Shown piece by piece: positions 19,007 to 30,419 of a DNA stretch of 64,000 nt. The stretch comes from Sthenelais limicola. Lineage: Eukaryota; Annelida; Polychaeta; Phyllodocida; Sigalionidae. The translations under genes and the position numbers were made by a program. A model generated the notes under the pieces. The model was not told the DNA's origin and searched no databases. It saw nothing but the letters and a program-made list of their open reading frames with translations. Every line of letters starts with the position of its first letter. Position 1 is the first letter of the stretch. The DNA lies in the NCBI GenBank assembly GCA_942159475.1, contig OW804095.1, positions 64,880,773 to 64,944,772 on the forward strand, in the 5' to 3' direction.

Positions 19007-20770
19007 ATGGGAGACGCCCCCAGAGCCCAACAAAATGTCGGCCCCTGGGGTTACATGAACACCGTGCAGGGAATATGGCCCCATCCGAGCTTAGAAGCAA
19101 AAACTAAAGCCCCATACCATATAAACTTGTACGAACAGATTCATAACTCTGGCTTACCTAATTACCTAGCGTCTAAGACTCCCATCCCCTCTGATATGAA
19201 ACCCAGGCAATGGGAAGAGAGACTTAAGAACTATGAGGACAAAGATATAGTCAAATTCATTGAGTTTGGCTGGCCAATTTGTTACAGCGCAGCAACCCCC
19301 CCAACCTCTGCAGCTAAAAATCACTATTCCGCGATAGCTTATAAAGAACACGTAGATGCATTCATACATAAAGAGCTAGCATGTGAAGCAATGATAGGCC
19401 CCTTTGACTCACCCCCCTTTCAAGAGTGGTGCCAGGTAAGCCCCCTACTGACTAGACCAAAAAAGGGATCCTCAAAACGCAGGGTGATAGTGGACCTTTC
19501 CTACCCGGAGGGCAAGGGTGTAAACTCAGGGATTAGCCGCAACCAATTTGAAGGGAAGCCCATGACATACACTCTCCCAACAATTCTAGACCTAGGAATC
19601 ATGACAAAGAACATAGGCCCTTCTGCTTTTCTCTGGAAAACCGATCTAGAGAGAGCCTACAGGCAACTAAGAATTGACCCACTAGCATACCCACTCCTGG
19701 GAATAAAATTCAATGACAAATATTACATAGACATATGCCCCTCATTCGGCTCTCGTACATCTGGCATGCACCAACAAAGAGTCGCTAAAGCACTAGTCTA
19801 CATAATGAAGGAAAAAGGTTTCAATGTCATCGCATACGTAGATGACTTCTGTGGCGTTGAAGTAGACAAAAACCACGCAGAAGAAGCCTTTGCAGCCTTC
19901 AATAATATTTGCACAGAATTAGGAGTAAAAGTTGCCCCAGAGAAATCAGTCAGTCCAGTAAAAGTTATCGATTTCCTAGGCTACACATTAAATGTAAATG
20001 ACATGACAATTACAATCCCTGAACAAAAACTAGCAGAAATATTGGCAGAGGCCAAAGAGTGGATGAATAAAAGGGCTGCAACACGACGCCAAATCCAAAG
20101 CTTGGCCGGAAAATTGGCTTACATCAGCAGCTGCGTAGCTCATGCCCGGAAATTTATGTCCCGAATACTGGAGCAGATGAGATCAATGCCCCCCTCAGGA
20201 ATCAAAACAATATCTCATGAAATGAAACGGGATATTGAGTGGTTTATTCAATGTGCTTCTATCCTGAACAGAAAGGTCCTCATACAGCCCAGCAAAACAG
20301 AACTTTGTCTGGAGTGCGATGCATGCCCTAAAGGGGCAGGGGGATTTTCACCTGTATCATACTATTCTTTTACATTTCCAGAACAGTGGTCAGAAATGCA
20401 CCACATCTCAAGGCTGGAGGCAATCAATATTGTTGTGGCCGCGAAATCACTGACCCCGCCCGAGTTCAAGGAAGGTATGCTTATCATAACAACTGACAAC
20501 TCGGCGGCGGCCTGGGTGATCATGACAGGAAAGACGCGTGACCCAATACTGGCCCAATGCAGCCGCGAGCTAGCAATGTTTGCAGTACGGAGGGAAATCG
20601 ACATAGTGGTCAGGCACGCCCCGGGCGAGAGCTTGATACTTGCGGATGCACTGAGCCGCGCATCTTTCAATGAGGCACTGAAAGAAAAGGCTCAAGGTAT
20701 TGTAAAAGACAGAAATCTCCAAGAAATTAACCATGTTGATTTAAGACAATTATTCGATACTATGTTGTAA
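19007..20770 (+). CDS. Ngaro reverse transcriptase-RNase H
   Basis: Given here from its first ATG (587 residues). The same frame is open back through the frameshift site at 18764, so the natural product is probably a Gag-Pol fusion with about 80 more residues. RT motifs are RVIVDLSYPEGKGVNSGI (159-176), motif A LWKTDLERAYRQL (D213) and YVDDF (277-281). RNase H keeps its four acidic residues: D438 (LECDAC), E471 (SRLEAI), D497 (TTDNSA) and D547 (LADALSR). The DLSYPEGKGVN and YVDDF motifs are those of DIRS-order RTs. It copies the element RNA and degrades the template. The tail (560-587) precedes a 28-base overlap with the recombinase frame. Confidence 0.93.
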   Translation: MGDAPRAQQNVGPWGYMNTVQGIWPHPSLEAKTKAPYHINLYEQIHNSGLPNYLASKTPIPSDMKPRQWEERLKNYEDKDIVKFIEFGWPICYSAATPPTSAAKNHYSAIAYKEHVDAFIHKELACEAMIGPFDSPPFQEWCQVSPLLTRPKKGSSKRRVIVDLSYPEGKGVNSGISRNQFEGKPMTYTLPTILDLGIMTKNIGPSAFLWKTDLERAYRQLRIDPLAYPLLGIKFNDKYYIDICPSFGSRTSGMHQQRVAKALVYIMKEKGFNVIAYVDDFCGVEVDKNHAEEAFAAFNNICTELGVKVAPEKSVSPVKVIDFLGYTLNVNDMTITIPEQKLAEILAEAKEWMNKRAATRRQIQSLAGKLAYISSCVAHARKFMSRILEQMRSMPPSGIKTISHEMKRDIEWFIQCASILNRKVLIQPSKTELCLECDACPKGAGGFSPVSYYSFTFPEQWSEMHHISRLEAINIVVAAKSLTPPEFKEGMLIITTDNSAAAWVIMTGKTRDPILAQCSRELAMFAVRREIDIVVRHAPGESLILADALSRASFNEALKEKAQGIVKDRNLQEINHVDLRQLFDTML

Positions 20771-20802
20771 TTGCAGAACTGGCGTCCACAGCACTATACC
20801 GC

Positions 20803-21723
20803 ATGGCGCTGGAATCCATTAATGGTGCACTGGCAGAAGGGACAGCTGCCAACCGTAGGAACCAGAGCAGGTGCTATCTATCATTCATGCTGAGGTTTGG
20901 AAGAGACTGGAAGAATCCGACTGTACCCGAGCTGGTGCTGTTGGTACAATACCTGGCTAACTCCTTCAAGTCTACTCAGACCGTAAGAAATTATCTCTCC
21001 GGTGCCCGGTCCTTCCTGGCTGACTGGGGCCTTCCCACCACAGTGTTTGATGACCGTACGGTGAAAATAATGTTGAGGGCAGTAACTAAGTCTTCAACTC
21101 ATGTTCCTAAGCAGGCTCCCTTCTTCTCCAAACATGAGCTCATGTCGATGATTCACCACCTCCGCAACGGCTCCGCTCGTTCCATGATAGCAGGCGCTGC
21201 CCTGCTGTTCTGTCTCTACACCTTCTTAAGACAGAGTAATGTGTTTATGTCCTCTACACCCCATCATATTGTTCTTCGTTCAGATCTGGATATCGATCAA
21301 GATGCCATTTATGTTCATGTTAGATCGGCGAAAACCATCACTCCATCTCGACCCCATACCATCAAATTACTTAAATCTGAAAATAGTGCTATGTGTCCGG
21401 TCTCATCGACCCTGGAAGCTATATCTCTGGTCCCAGCATCCCGGCATGCCCCTATCTTCATAGATCCGACTACTAATGCCCCCTTTAACCCGGAAGTGAT
21501 AACCAAACTGGCAAAGCGGGCTCTGGCTAGGGCTGGCTCATCAAAGGCTGATAGGTTCTCGATCCACTCCATGAGGAGGTCAGGTGCGATGTTATGTAGT
21601 CGCGCTGGCGTCCCGAGAGACGCAATCATGTATCAAGGCTCCTGGAGGTCGGGAGCGGTAGACCTCTACACTAAAGATGTGGATACTAGAGCCTCATCAT
21701 CCTTGAAGAATACACTGTGTTAG
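20803..21723 (+). CDS. Ngaro tyrosine recombinase
   Basis: A 306-residue integrase of the phage-lambda/XerD fold. An N-terminal SAM-like core-binding part (about 1-100) precedes the catalytic domain. The catalytic set is complete: R143 (FLRQSN), K177 (RSAKT), H255-x2-R258 (IHSMRR), W281 (GSWRSG) and nucleophile Y289 (DLYT). It is expected to join a circular DNA intermediate to the target at a short identical core, without target duplication. Its stop codon (21721-21723) touches the start of repeat B1. The frame is open back to about 20740, before the pol stop, in the -1 frame relative to pol, so fusion by frameshift or splicing is possible. Otherwise the ATG 33 bases after the pol stop serves as start. 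Confidence 0.93.
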   Translation: MALESINGALAEGTAANRRNQSRCYLSFMLRFGRDWKNPTVPELVLLVQYLANSFKSTQTVRNYLSGARSFLADWGLPTTVFDDRTVKIMLRAVTKSSTHVPKQAPFFSKHELMSMIHHLRNGSARSMIAGAALLFCLYTFLRQSNVFMSSTPHHIVLRSDLDIDQDAIYVHVRSAKTITPSRPHTIKLLKSENSAMCPVSSTLEAISLVPASRHAPIFIDPTTNAPFNPEVITKLAKRALARAGSSKADRFSIHSMRRSGAMLCSRAGVPRDAIMYQGSWRSGAVDLYTKDVDTRASSSLKNTLC

Positions 21724-21843
21724 GCTTATATTTATTCCCAAGACTGATGCTTATCCAATGAAGTTTTAGCCCATAAAGGGTGCCACAGAATAAAAAGTTT
21801 ATCTGGCAAAAATTTATTTTAGTTTCTCATTGAGCCAATTATA
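21723..21843 (+). repeat. Ngaro split direct repeat B1
   Basis: A 121-bp repeat starting at the recombinase stop, identical to B2. Its last seven bases, AATTATA, are shared with the start of A2. AATAAA at 21790 may serve as polyA signal. Confidence 0.93.
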
Positions 21844-21999
21844 GTCAATTTGATTGAAGTTAATTTGGGAAAGAGTCACGCCACCTGTCTGAAAATAGGA
21901 ACACTACCGCCACCTACAGGCTCCTGGGCAAACCCATATGACTCAGCAAACTGGACACGGCCATTCTGGCCATTGCTTCAGACCATACAACTTGGTTTT
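21837..21999 (+). repeat. Ngaro split direct repeat A2
   Basis: A 163-bp copy of A1, joined directly to B1. The B1/A2 junction is the same sequence expected at the joint of a circularised element. Confidence 0.93.
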
Positions 22000-22043
22000 A
22001 CCCAACCCACCGCCCTAAAACAATTTTTAACAGACTCAAATAG

Positions 22044-22164
22044 GGCTTATATTTATTCCCAAGACTGATGCTTATCCAATGAAGTTTTAGCCCATAAAGG
22101 GTGCCACAGAATAAAAAGTTTATCTGGCAAAAATTTATTTTAGTTTCTCATTGAGCCAATTATA
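22044..22164 (+). repeat. Ngaro split direct repeat B2
   Basis: Right terminal copy of B1, separated from A2 by 44 bases. It ends in AATTATA at the right border of the element. Confidence 0.93.
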
Positions 22165-23105
22165 AAATGGATATATTTATAAAAAAAATATCAAGTCAAA
22201 CTTCTGGTTAGAACCAGGCTTTTGTTTGCCGGCTAACATCCATTCTCTAGGTTTCACTTTTCATTTAATTTTGCTAGCCGAATTAGAGAAATATATCTCA
22301 TTCTTACACTAAATGATTGGATTAATCAGGTTTAATGAGGCTGAAATAAGGCAAAATAATAGGGGAAATATAGCTATTTGAATCATAGGTGTAGGAATCG
22401 AAACGTCACCTGCATTATGCTGGTATACCCTGCTATATGTACGCCAAAGATTGTAGAGATTCAACGAATTTTACTCTTTTTTTTAAAAAAATGGTCGCCT
22501 GAAATCAAATGCTGGCCGTTTGGGAGAATTACTCATATAGTTGTGGTGTGGCCTAAAATAGAGTGTTATTCATAACATACATGTACATGTTGGCCTACAG
22601 TACACTCCACATCATGTAGGCCTACCCTACGGTATCGTACATGAATCACACTCTATTATTACCGGTATGGCATGATACCATATACGGTACGGTATAGATT
22701 CTGTTCACTGGCAGTGCATGTATGGGGCTGCTATATATGGGCCAAAGTAAAAAAAAATGTACAAATGGCCTCTTTTGACATGAAATTTTGACATTTTTTC
22801 AAACGCATTTCAGAATATCATTTTTTGTTATTCTGAATAGTCCATAGCTTCCTGAATTTGGGGAAAAAATTGCCTGTTGATAACCTGAACAGCTAAATAA
22901 TGAGAACAATTTGAATTTTGACCCCTTTAAACCATTATTTTGAAGCTCAATACTGGAAAATTCCAGTGGAAAAATAATAAATAAATAAGATTTTATGGCC
23001 CAATATTTACCTTTTTGACTTACATTATAATTGACAATAGGGTATAAACTGCTCTTAAATGTTTGATATCCCTTGTATAGATCAGTCTGCATTATGGAAA
23101 TAATT
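22165..23105. other. Non-coding sequence
   Basis: No gene is seen. ACCGGTA and GGCCTAC words cluster at about 22590-22700. Confidence 0.5.
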
Positions 23106-23660
23106 CGTAACGGAAATTATGCGTTACAGAAGTTATGCAACACATTTAGGCCCTGTGAAGACAAATGACATGAGACAACAATGTATATTTTCTCATGTGT
23201 ATAGAAGATGCTAATATACATGTATGTGCGAAAGGATTTTGATGTACCTGTTTAATCATGCATGCCAGTGGCAATAAATTGCCGTTACGGAAATTATTCG
23301 TTACGGAAATTATTTGCCCTATTGAGGACTGGGGAAAGCAGATGATATGAGCCAATGTTATATATTTTCTCATGTGTATAGACCATGATTACGTGCATAT
23401 ATGTGCAAAAGTATTTTGATGTAGGTCGACTATTAGGTGTGTCTTATTGGAAATAAACCAAAAAGTAATTTCCGTAACGAAAAATGACAAAATCAACTAT
23501 CAAACTTTGTGCCCTCATTGTGTCTTCGTGTAACTTCTAATTCCTAAACTTTTTTTTCTCAGATACAGGGGATTATGTGCACAATTGAAGGTCCTAGTAG
23601 TTTTATCATATGACATGTTTTAAAAAATTACAAGGGGGTCTAAAAATCGTTACGGAAATT
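23106..23660 (+). repeat. Diverged ~177-bp tandem repeat with CGTTACGGAAATTA
   Basis: Units begin at about 23106 and 23283 with one or two copies of CGTWACGGAAATTAT. Each continues through TATATTTTCTCATGTGTATAGA and GTGCRAAAGKATTTTGATGTA at the same spacing. The motif recurs inverted at about 23466 and direct at 23648. It has no coding capacity. Confidence 0.65.
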
Positions 23661-24363
23661 ACTGCCCAAGTCGGGAGGTTTGGCACCTCTGTCAGCATGC
23701 AACAAAGTGTCTGACCCATGTGTCATAGGTCGCCGGGGGTCAACCCCTATCCTCCTGGGCCGCTTCTTGGCGCCACCTGGTGGTTAACTACATCGTCACT
23801 AAAGTTCGCCATTCGCCCTCCAGAGGTTACAGATCCCGCTCAATCTCGCAAAATCACGTGCAGGTTTCGGTCACTGAATTGCCATTGACTTGTACTTAAA
23901 ACTCTGCAAATCATCCTTTCTAAGTACTATGATGTATTAATTGTTGATACTTTAGTATATTATAGTTTAAGGGATATATTTTCGAGAAATAATAAGAAAA
24001 TTGCTGGTTTTCATATATATCCATCCAAAAACATCACTTGTCAAACTGAGGGGAGGATTTCAGAGGCCTTCTCTCTTCACTTGCAAGATTTGGGTGGCTT
24101 ATGAGTAACGTAAAAAAATTACCAACACTCGGCAACAGGAAAAACAAAGAAATTCTAATCCATTCAAACTTAGAAATGTTTTTTTATAACTACTTAACAT
24201 TAATATCCTAATAAATGTGAAAATATGTTAAGATTATGAATATGACCTATGACGTAAAATCCAGATTGGTTGTTGACAAAACCAAATTTTGAGGTTGGCT
24301 GTTCAGTTCAGTCAACGATCATGATATAAATATAAGTTTAACTAGTCATATAATATATAACAA
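23661..24363. other. Non-coding sequence
   Basis: No gene or clear repeat is seen. Confidence 0.5.
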
Positions 24364-25295
24364 GTGTCCGGAGAAAGATATAGAGGTATTGTTGTTGGTG
24401 TTTGAACTGCTTTTAATAGAGAGATGTGTTGAATATGTACAAAATCCAACTTTAACAGTTGACTACTGAGTGACCTGTCTACAGGAAATGTTTACAGGAA
24501 ATGGCTAATAGGATTAATTAGAGCTAATGATATGTTAATTGGATGACGCATTTGATGACGCACATAGTATTGATTGGTCATGTGACAGGGTCATCCTTTG
24601 GTCAAGAGGGATAAGACCATATCTAGGATTGTGGTATTTAAGGAGAAAAGACTTAAGAGACAGCTAGTTCTTCCCTAGGAGAGCTCATTCAGGAACATCA
24701 GGCAGAAAGGATTGGAAGGACTGAAAGGACAGACAGAGAAGGAAGACAGAGAAGGAGGAGGAGAGACAGCATGCAGTATCCAGTTTCCAGCACCAAGCTC
24801 CAGCACTTCATAGGACTTTACAGAATGCAACCATTCTGACTTAAAACATTTAGGACCAGTCATGGAGTGGAAACCAAATATTCAACTGGAGTTGGAACAT
24901 CATAGGAAACAATACTGTTCTCACAGAGAACTGATCTGCAACCACTCACCTCTGATAGCTAAGTAGACATTATTCCAATATACATGTGTGGTATATTTAT
25001 CTTGTTTGAGAAGGTTATAATAGAAAGGGCTGTCTCACAATACCATTTGAATGAATAGGTATTGGTTCATCTATTTTGGGGCTCACCACAAGAGCAGTAG
25101 GCTGTACACATATTGCATGATATTTCTGTCACTCTATTGATATCTAATAAATAAATACAAGCAGAGGAGCCTGGCATTTCGATTCAATGGGAATATAGTG
25201 AGTAGGCACTATTGTAAGGGGTAGATATCTAGAATAACAGCAGCCAAGAAGAACAACAAGCAGCACAGCAATGCCAAGCGAGTTATGCAACATCT
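24364..25295 (+). promoter_or_regulatory. Possible solo LTR or promoter module
   Basis: The segment runs from TGTCCGG to ATCTACA. It holds two GATGACGCA words (24542-24562), a CCAAT-type GATTGGTCATGTGAC (about 24573), a TATA-like GTATTTAAGG (about 24634), a long purine-rich leader and AATAAATAAATA (about 25146). The order fits an LTR of a chromoviral/Gypsy kind. No target duplication or primer site was established, so a host promoter cannot be excluded. Confidence 0.3.
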
Positions 25296-25312
25296 ACAGG
25301 GGAGCTATATAG

Positions 25313-25451
25313 ACAAAATTGACTGTTGGGCGTGTGGGAGGTGGTTATCTCCCGCGGGCGTAGCAATATCGTAAGGGGTGCGTAGCACCCCGACGATTTG
25401 CGTAGCCCAAGGGAGATAACCACCTCCCACACGCCCAACAGTCAATTTTGT
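25313..25451. repeat. 139-bp foldback with perfect 41-bp arms
   Basis: Positions 25313-25353 are the exact reverse complement of 25411-25451. The 57-bp centre folds further: ATCGT/ACGAT flanks a GGGGTG-CGTAG-CACCCC hairpin (25375-25391). CGTAG occurs three times in the centre. The same TTTATTATACCTC word follows the right arm and recurs inverted at about 26145-26157, so a larger element of about 0.85 kb may be bounded by them. Confidence 0.9.
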
Positions 25452-26417
25452 ATTTATTATACCTCCATTTTCCGACATTTTAGCTAGAAAATGGTTGTAA
25501 TTCGATGAAAATCGATGGCAAAACGTCCACTTACGCTGCCCCTCCCACCTGACCATGTTTAAAGTTCCGGGTCTTTGCTATCGCTACATATCAATGCGCG
25601 AGTAACCTGCTGGGTTGTGACAAGTCCTTCAGAATATAGTTCTATTTTGAATCGTTATTTCGGTTGTTTTTCGGTTAATTATCCAGCAAAATCGCATTTT
25701 TACATATGATTCTTCGATTAAACTTTTCATTTGAAGTTCATAGGTTTATTATTTCGAGAGAAAATCGGGAAAACGATTGACGTCTCCCAGTGACAGCTTC
25801 AATGCCGTAACTATAGGCCTATGTATTACCGAACTATTTTCACGGCGGGGTCTACTTTATTTAGAAATAAATGAGTGATTCAACACCTTCCATCTTCGAT
25901 ATTGATATTTTTAGAGTTGCTTATTAGTGTCATTTATATTTTATCATTACGCATGATGTATAACGCAGCTTTTTTCCGCGAAAATAATTATTTAAATATT
26001 GAAAATAAGTACGGTATACGAACATGGGCCTATTTTTTCAACAAAAATTCCGCCAGGGGGCAATATGATATGTAAATACCGCCCAGAGGGTAATACGGTT
26101 TTCCAATGCTGTAGCCTATGGCTTACCATATCATCCCTCCCAGAGGTATAATAAAGATGGATATTCTATAGTATGACACTTGTTCGAATGACCTATCTAG
26201 ATAAGCAGAGATTGATATACTAATATAATAATAATATATAACCCCAGAGCAAACCTACACTGTTTAGATTAAATCAGTTTATTTATGTTTATCAAGTTTA
26301 ATTAAGTGTTGAGCCTCCAGATAAGTTGGCCCCCAATGGCTTAGGCCTTGCGATAAGTTGCGTCTGCCTGCACGCTGCTCAAGGCATTATGGGAAACCTC
26401 TGGAGGGCGATTACCAA

Positions 26418-26520
26418 AACTAACCCTAAACCTAACCTTTAATTGGTGGTCCTAAGTCAGTAAATGGGGTAGTGAACTGTCCCGAGTAAAAATAGACTAA
26501 TAAAAGTAATTAATTGACTA
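26418..26520 (+). repeat. Interspersed repeat, copy 2
   Basis: This is a diverged copy of 11691-11789, with AACCTAACCTTTAATTGG, GGTCCTAAGTCAGTAAA and AGACTAATAAAAGTAATTAATTGACTA in the same order. Confidence 0.65.
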
Positions 26521-26527
26521 GCAAACG

Positions 26528-26577
26528 ATTGGGGCGCTTCGATCCAAGCTGTGGGCGCTTCGATCCAAGGCCGGGGC
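26528..26577 (+). repeat. GGGCGCTTCGATCCAAG tandem pair
   Basis: Two tandem copies of GGGCGCTTCGATCCAAG, in inverted orientation relative to the related module at 12230-12292. Confidence 0.6.
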
Positions 26578-29500
26578 GTTTGAGTCCCAACACTCAACAG
26601 GCGCTAGACGCTAGGCCTAGGGTCTGGGCGCTACTGGGACGCTCGACCCCCTGAGGCGTAGTACGGTACCGGTACCGTAGGCCCTCCTGAAGCCTTCTCA
26701 GGCTTCTGTCCCACTGGCACAAGCACACATAGTCGTTGTGTACAAACCCCGTAGGCCTACTAGGCCTATAGGTCTGTAAGTCTTGGGATAGTTCTTACAG
26801 CGCACACGCACTCTCTCTCTCACGCTCAAAGGACAAATGAAAAGAATTACTCACGAATTAAGTGCTTCCCGGCTTTGATCGGTCATTATGTAGGCTATCT
26901 TTTTATATATATCACAGACAAGTATACCAGGCAGAAAGTGAGATCAAAGTTGTTATTCTAAAGTTTGATTTTCCCCGCTTTCAAAACAAAGTAACACAAC
27001 GCAATGTTAATAAATGCAGGGCCGATAATAGATAATTTCAACTTAAATCATCAATACCCATATTCCACTTATTTTGCTTGGTATTTATCTAGAAAGGAGT
27101 GCAAAAAATGCGATTATTGTGGCTGTAAAATCTGTGTATAGCTGAAAATGCATCTGTTGGAATCGATAAACTATATCACCACCTGAATTCAAGGTTAAAA
27201 GCACTTTAGTTCTATATTTACACACAAGGTGTCAGTATTAAACGGACTCAGATGTTGTGCCATAGGTTGCATAGCTTTAGCTCCTCAGTTGAGCATATTT
27301 TTATTTGCAAAAGTGTGCTTTAATAGGCCCTATGTAGGCCTACGTTCCCATATTAAAACACACATTTGCAACCTTAAAGTAATTAACAGCATTTTAATGC
27401 ATAACCTTTTAAACTTCACACTCTACTATTTGCAATTAAATACAATTCTGTATAAATCTAAAACAAAATATGAGATTGTATTTTTATATTAAGTTTGATT
27501 ATATTTTCTTATTCAACACACGAGAAATACAATTGCAAACATAAGGTACATCCCCATAACCAAGATTTGCTAGTCTATGACAGGCCTATTAGAATTTTGA
27601 CATAAACTTCCAGTACCGGTAGGTCTATAAGCTTCTATAGGCCTATTGTTCATTACTAAATAATATCCCACTTATAACGTACTTCTCGACTGGGAGACGG
27701 CAAAGTGGGAAGAGGTGATAGACCCATATAGGCCTACTGTTGGTTCCTCAATTAAGCCCATTTCTTTGTCTGGAGCTATCGTTTTACCAGGTTTGTATAA
27801 TCGTATATATTTACCAAAATTGTTGGTTAAATTAAAACCTGTTATCGGTCGGAATATCCGAGAAACCTACCTAGGCCTATATGGCGACTGAAAATGTCGG
27901 GAAACATTATTTTTTCCGAGCCACCACGTGAATAAACCTGACACAAAATTCTGTAACTATAGGCCTATTAAAGAAGCAATCAGATTGTTTTATAAAAAAA
28001 AAGGTCAGATTATCAATTTTCTCTTTCCTCGTATCTGGAAAGTCAGCGCTTATTGTCTGATGTCAAAATGAGATCTGAGAAACAATATTGTTTGAACAGT
28101 TTGCTACAAATACCCCCCCCCCCCCCCTCAACACACACACACACCTTGATATAGATATCAGGACAGTCACTGATTTGTTACCATCTCTACCCACTCGATC
28201 ATGATGCACTTCTTAGAAAATCCCCATCCATCAAACCATTAACAAATTTGTAGAAATTATCATTCATATATATATAGGCTTATACCTGGGTTTACAACTT
28301 TGAATTATTTCTCTCTAATTGAAGTTTCCATACGATGATTTATAATTGTTTATGTGGCGAATTCTTGGTAGAGCTGAGAAATTAATGTTGTGTCTTTCAG
28401 AATTTCAGCTATTCAGGATTGTCTAGGAAGCACTGCGAATATAATTGAGATTTCTCCAGATCTGAAATAATTATCTAGCATCTATCGCTACGGTCCCAAT
28501 TCCCTGTAAAACAAAATTTGTAGGGGGGGGGGGGGGTGTTAAACACTAAAATATTCAAGATGGTCCCTGGTGACAAAAGGTGCGTTGCACACAATAATTA
28601 TTAATGTTTAGGACCATGGAAGTTGGGAAAGTTACTATTCTTCTTACTCGTGATTTTTTTAAAAAGATAGTACTCCTAAATTTAGGGAGGTATACTCTTC
28701 AGTTATATCTCCATGCTAAATCAAACCCAACCCACATATCTTACGCTCAATAAACTACATAACCCACAACTCACATATCCTATCGAACTCATGTGACATG
28801 AAATATGCAGATCTACCTAAGAACAAATAGGTTTATACATGAAAGGTAGCCTAGATCTCATTAGAATTATAGCTTCCGTTAGTCCAATGGGTGTTAAGCA
28901 GAGTTTAATCAAAATAATTCAGATGGTTGGTTCTCGCAAGAAATCAAATAGTGGTGATCAATATAATTATGGCATCATTTGGAGGGATATCATAATAGGG
29001 GAGATTGGTTTTGCATTGCATTGCCCAGCAACATCGATCGAAGGATAACCATTCAGCGTAAATTTCCTAGAAACATATATATTACACCTACATATTTCTG
29101 TTTTAGAATTTTAGACGCTGTAGGGTGTAGGGTGAGGTAAGGCTAGGGTGTAGGTGATAAGGACAGGGAGTTAACCGGTGGAAAACAATACCGGTACTTA
29201 TAATTATATCAGTGGCGGATGGGATGAACATTTTTTTTAGCGTTCCGTGATTTTTGAACGAACTCTCAGTAGAGTATGAATTTTCAGTCCAGAAAGACGG
29301 CCTCGAATCCCACTATCAAATTATGTTGTACATTTTTTTATTTTTTTAAAAATCAGTTTTATTCAGGTTTAAGTGCTGCGTCCATCGAAGTTAATAAATG
29401 GAATTTTGTAGTAGTTTGCTCCCCAGATCACCATATGTGTATGTAGGCCCACATTTGATTGCTTTATTTTTTAAATCGAACTCTAGGGCTAGGCCTACAT

Positions 29501-30130
29501 ATCTAACAGTAATATAATATAGCCTACCCTACTCTTACTGCCGTCACTGTGCTTAAAAGCGCCCACATATAATGATCAATATATAGTGCCTAGGCCTACA
29601 TGTACAGTGCTCGAGATCCATAAGTGATAGGTAGGATACGTATCATCATATATATTAGGCTATATACGGTATATAACTGTTTGGGGGTAAATTGCTGGGG
29701 GGTAAATCTGAAGGCCAGAAACGTATACCACGTATTAATGTAGGCCTACATGCATGTAGGCCTAGGCTACATACATTACCGGTACCTACACATATCGTAC
29801 CGTACCTTACCATGACGCATGCCGTTCGGTTTTCCAATTGCTAATAACCAGCTAGGAATATGGTGGACATATTTTGTTTGCAACATGAATCTATCAATCA
29901 GATAGTTTCCCTCTTACCATAAAAAGATAGGAAACCTGCAGGCTTAGGCCTATATAGGCCTACATGTTATCAATACGGTACCGGTAATTAGGCCTAAATT
30001 TAAGGCTTGATTTGTAGGCCTATACGTGCGTCTTTATAAATAACATCGACGAAATTATCGGATGTTTCATCATTCAAAGAATCGTTTAATGATGAGGTGA
30101 AACAAACATATAGGCCTACAACTGGTATAT
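26578..30130. other. Non-coding sequence rich in AGGCCT and ACCGGT words
   Basis: No gene is supported. Palindromic TAGGCCTA and GGTACCGGTACC-like words are frequent. A C-run followed by (CA)n occurs near 28108-28143 and a G-run at about 28526-28538. Confidence 0.5.
28108..28143. repeat. Poly(C) and (CA)n
   Basis: A run of about 16 C is followed by CTCAA and six CA dinucleotides. Confidence 0.8.
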
Positions 30131-30164
30131 TATTGAAATACGTGATGTTAAGCATTTTTCTCTT

Positions 30165-30419
30165 TTGGCGCCATCCCCTTTCCTTAGAAACGAGCGGCGC
30201 GAAAGTAGGATAATTTATGCTCCCCGACCACTTTGGAAGTCTTCAGCGCAGGAGGCAAGTTTCCGTCTAAAGGGTCAAGGACGATATGGCTTTTGTGTAT
30301 GGTTTTGGATAAGAATAGCTGTTTATAATAATTTACACGCATCATACACGACGCTGATTTCAAATATGTGAAGGCTAAAGACCCTCTGTAAGACACTCAA
30401 GGTTATTTTAAAGGTAAGT
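30165..30419 (+). promoter_or_regulatory. Candidate 5' non-coding exon with strong splice donor
   Basis: A locally GC-richer segment starts GGCGCCATCCCC (YY1-like) and ends TTAAAG|GTAAGT at 30413/30414, a near-consensus 5' splice site. The SMUG1 coding exon at 36.4 kb begins with a 3' splice site only 12 bases before its ATG, so an upstream untranslated exon must exist. This is one candidate about 6 kb away. The link is inference only. Confidence 0.25.

Larger units (their letters stand above)
17437..22164 (+). mobile_element. Complete Ngaro-type tyrosine recombinase retrotransposon
   Basis: The repeats are in the order A1 (17437-17599), ORFs, B1 (21723-21843), A2 (21837-21999), B2 (22044-22164). 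A1 equals A2 (163 bp) and B1 equals B2 (121 bp) without any difference that I can see. This split-direct-repeat layout is diagnostic of the Ngaro/PAT group within the DIRS order, as opposed to inverted repeats in DIRS itself. Gag-like, RT-RNase H and tyrosine recombinase ORFs are all open. No hydrolase or methyltransferase ORF is present. Identical repeats and intact ORFs imply a recent insertion. Confidence 0.93.
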
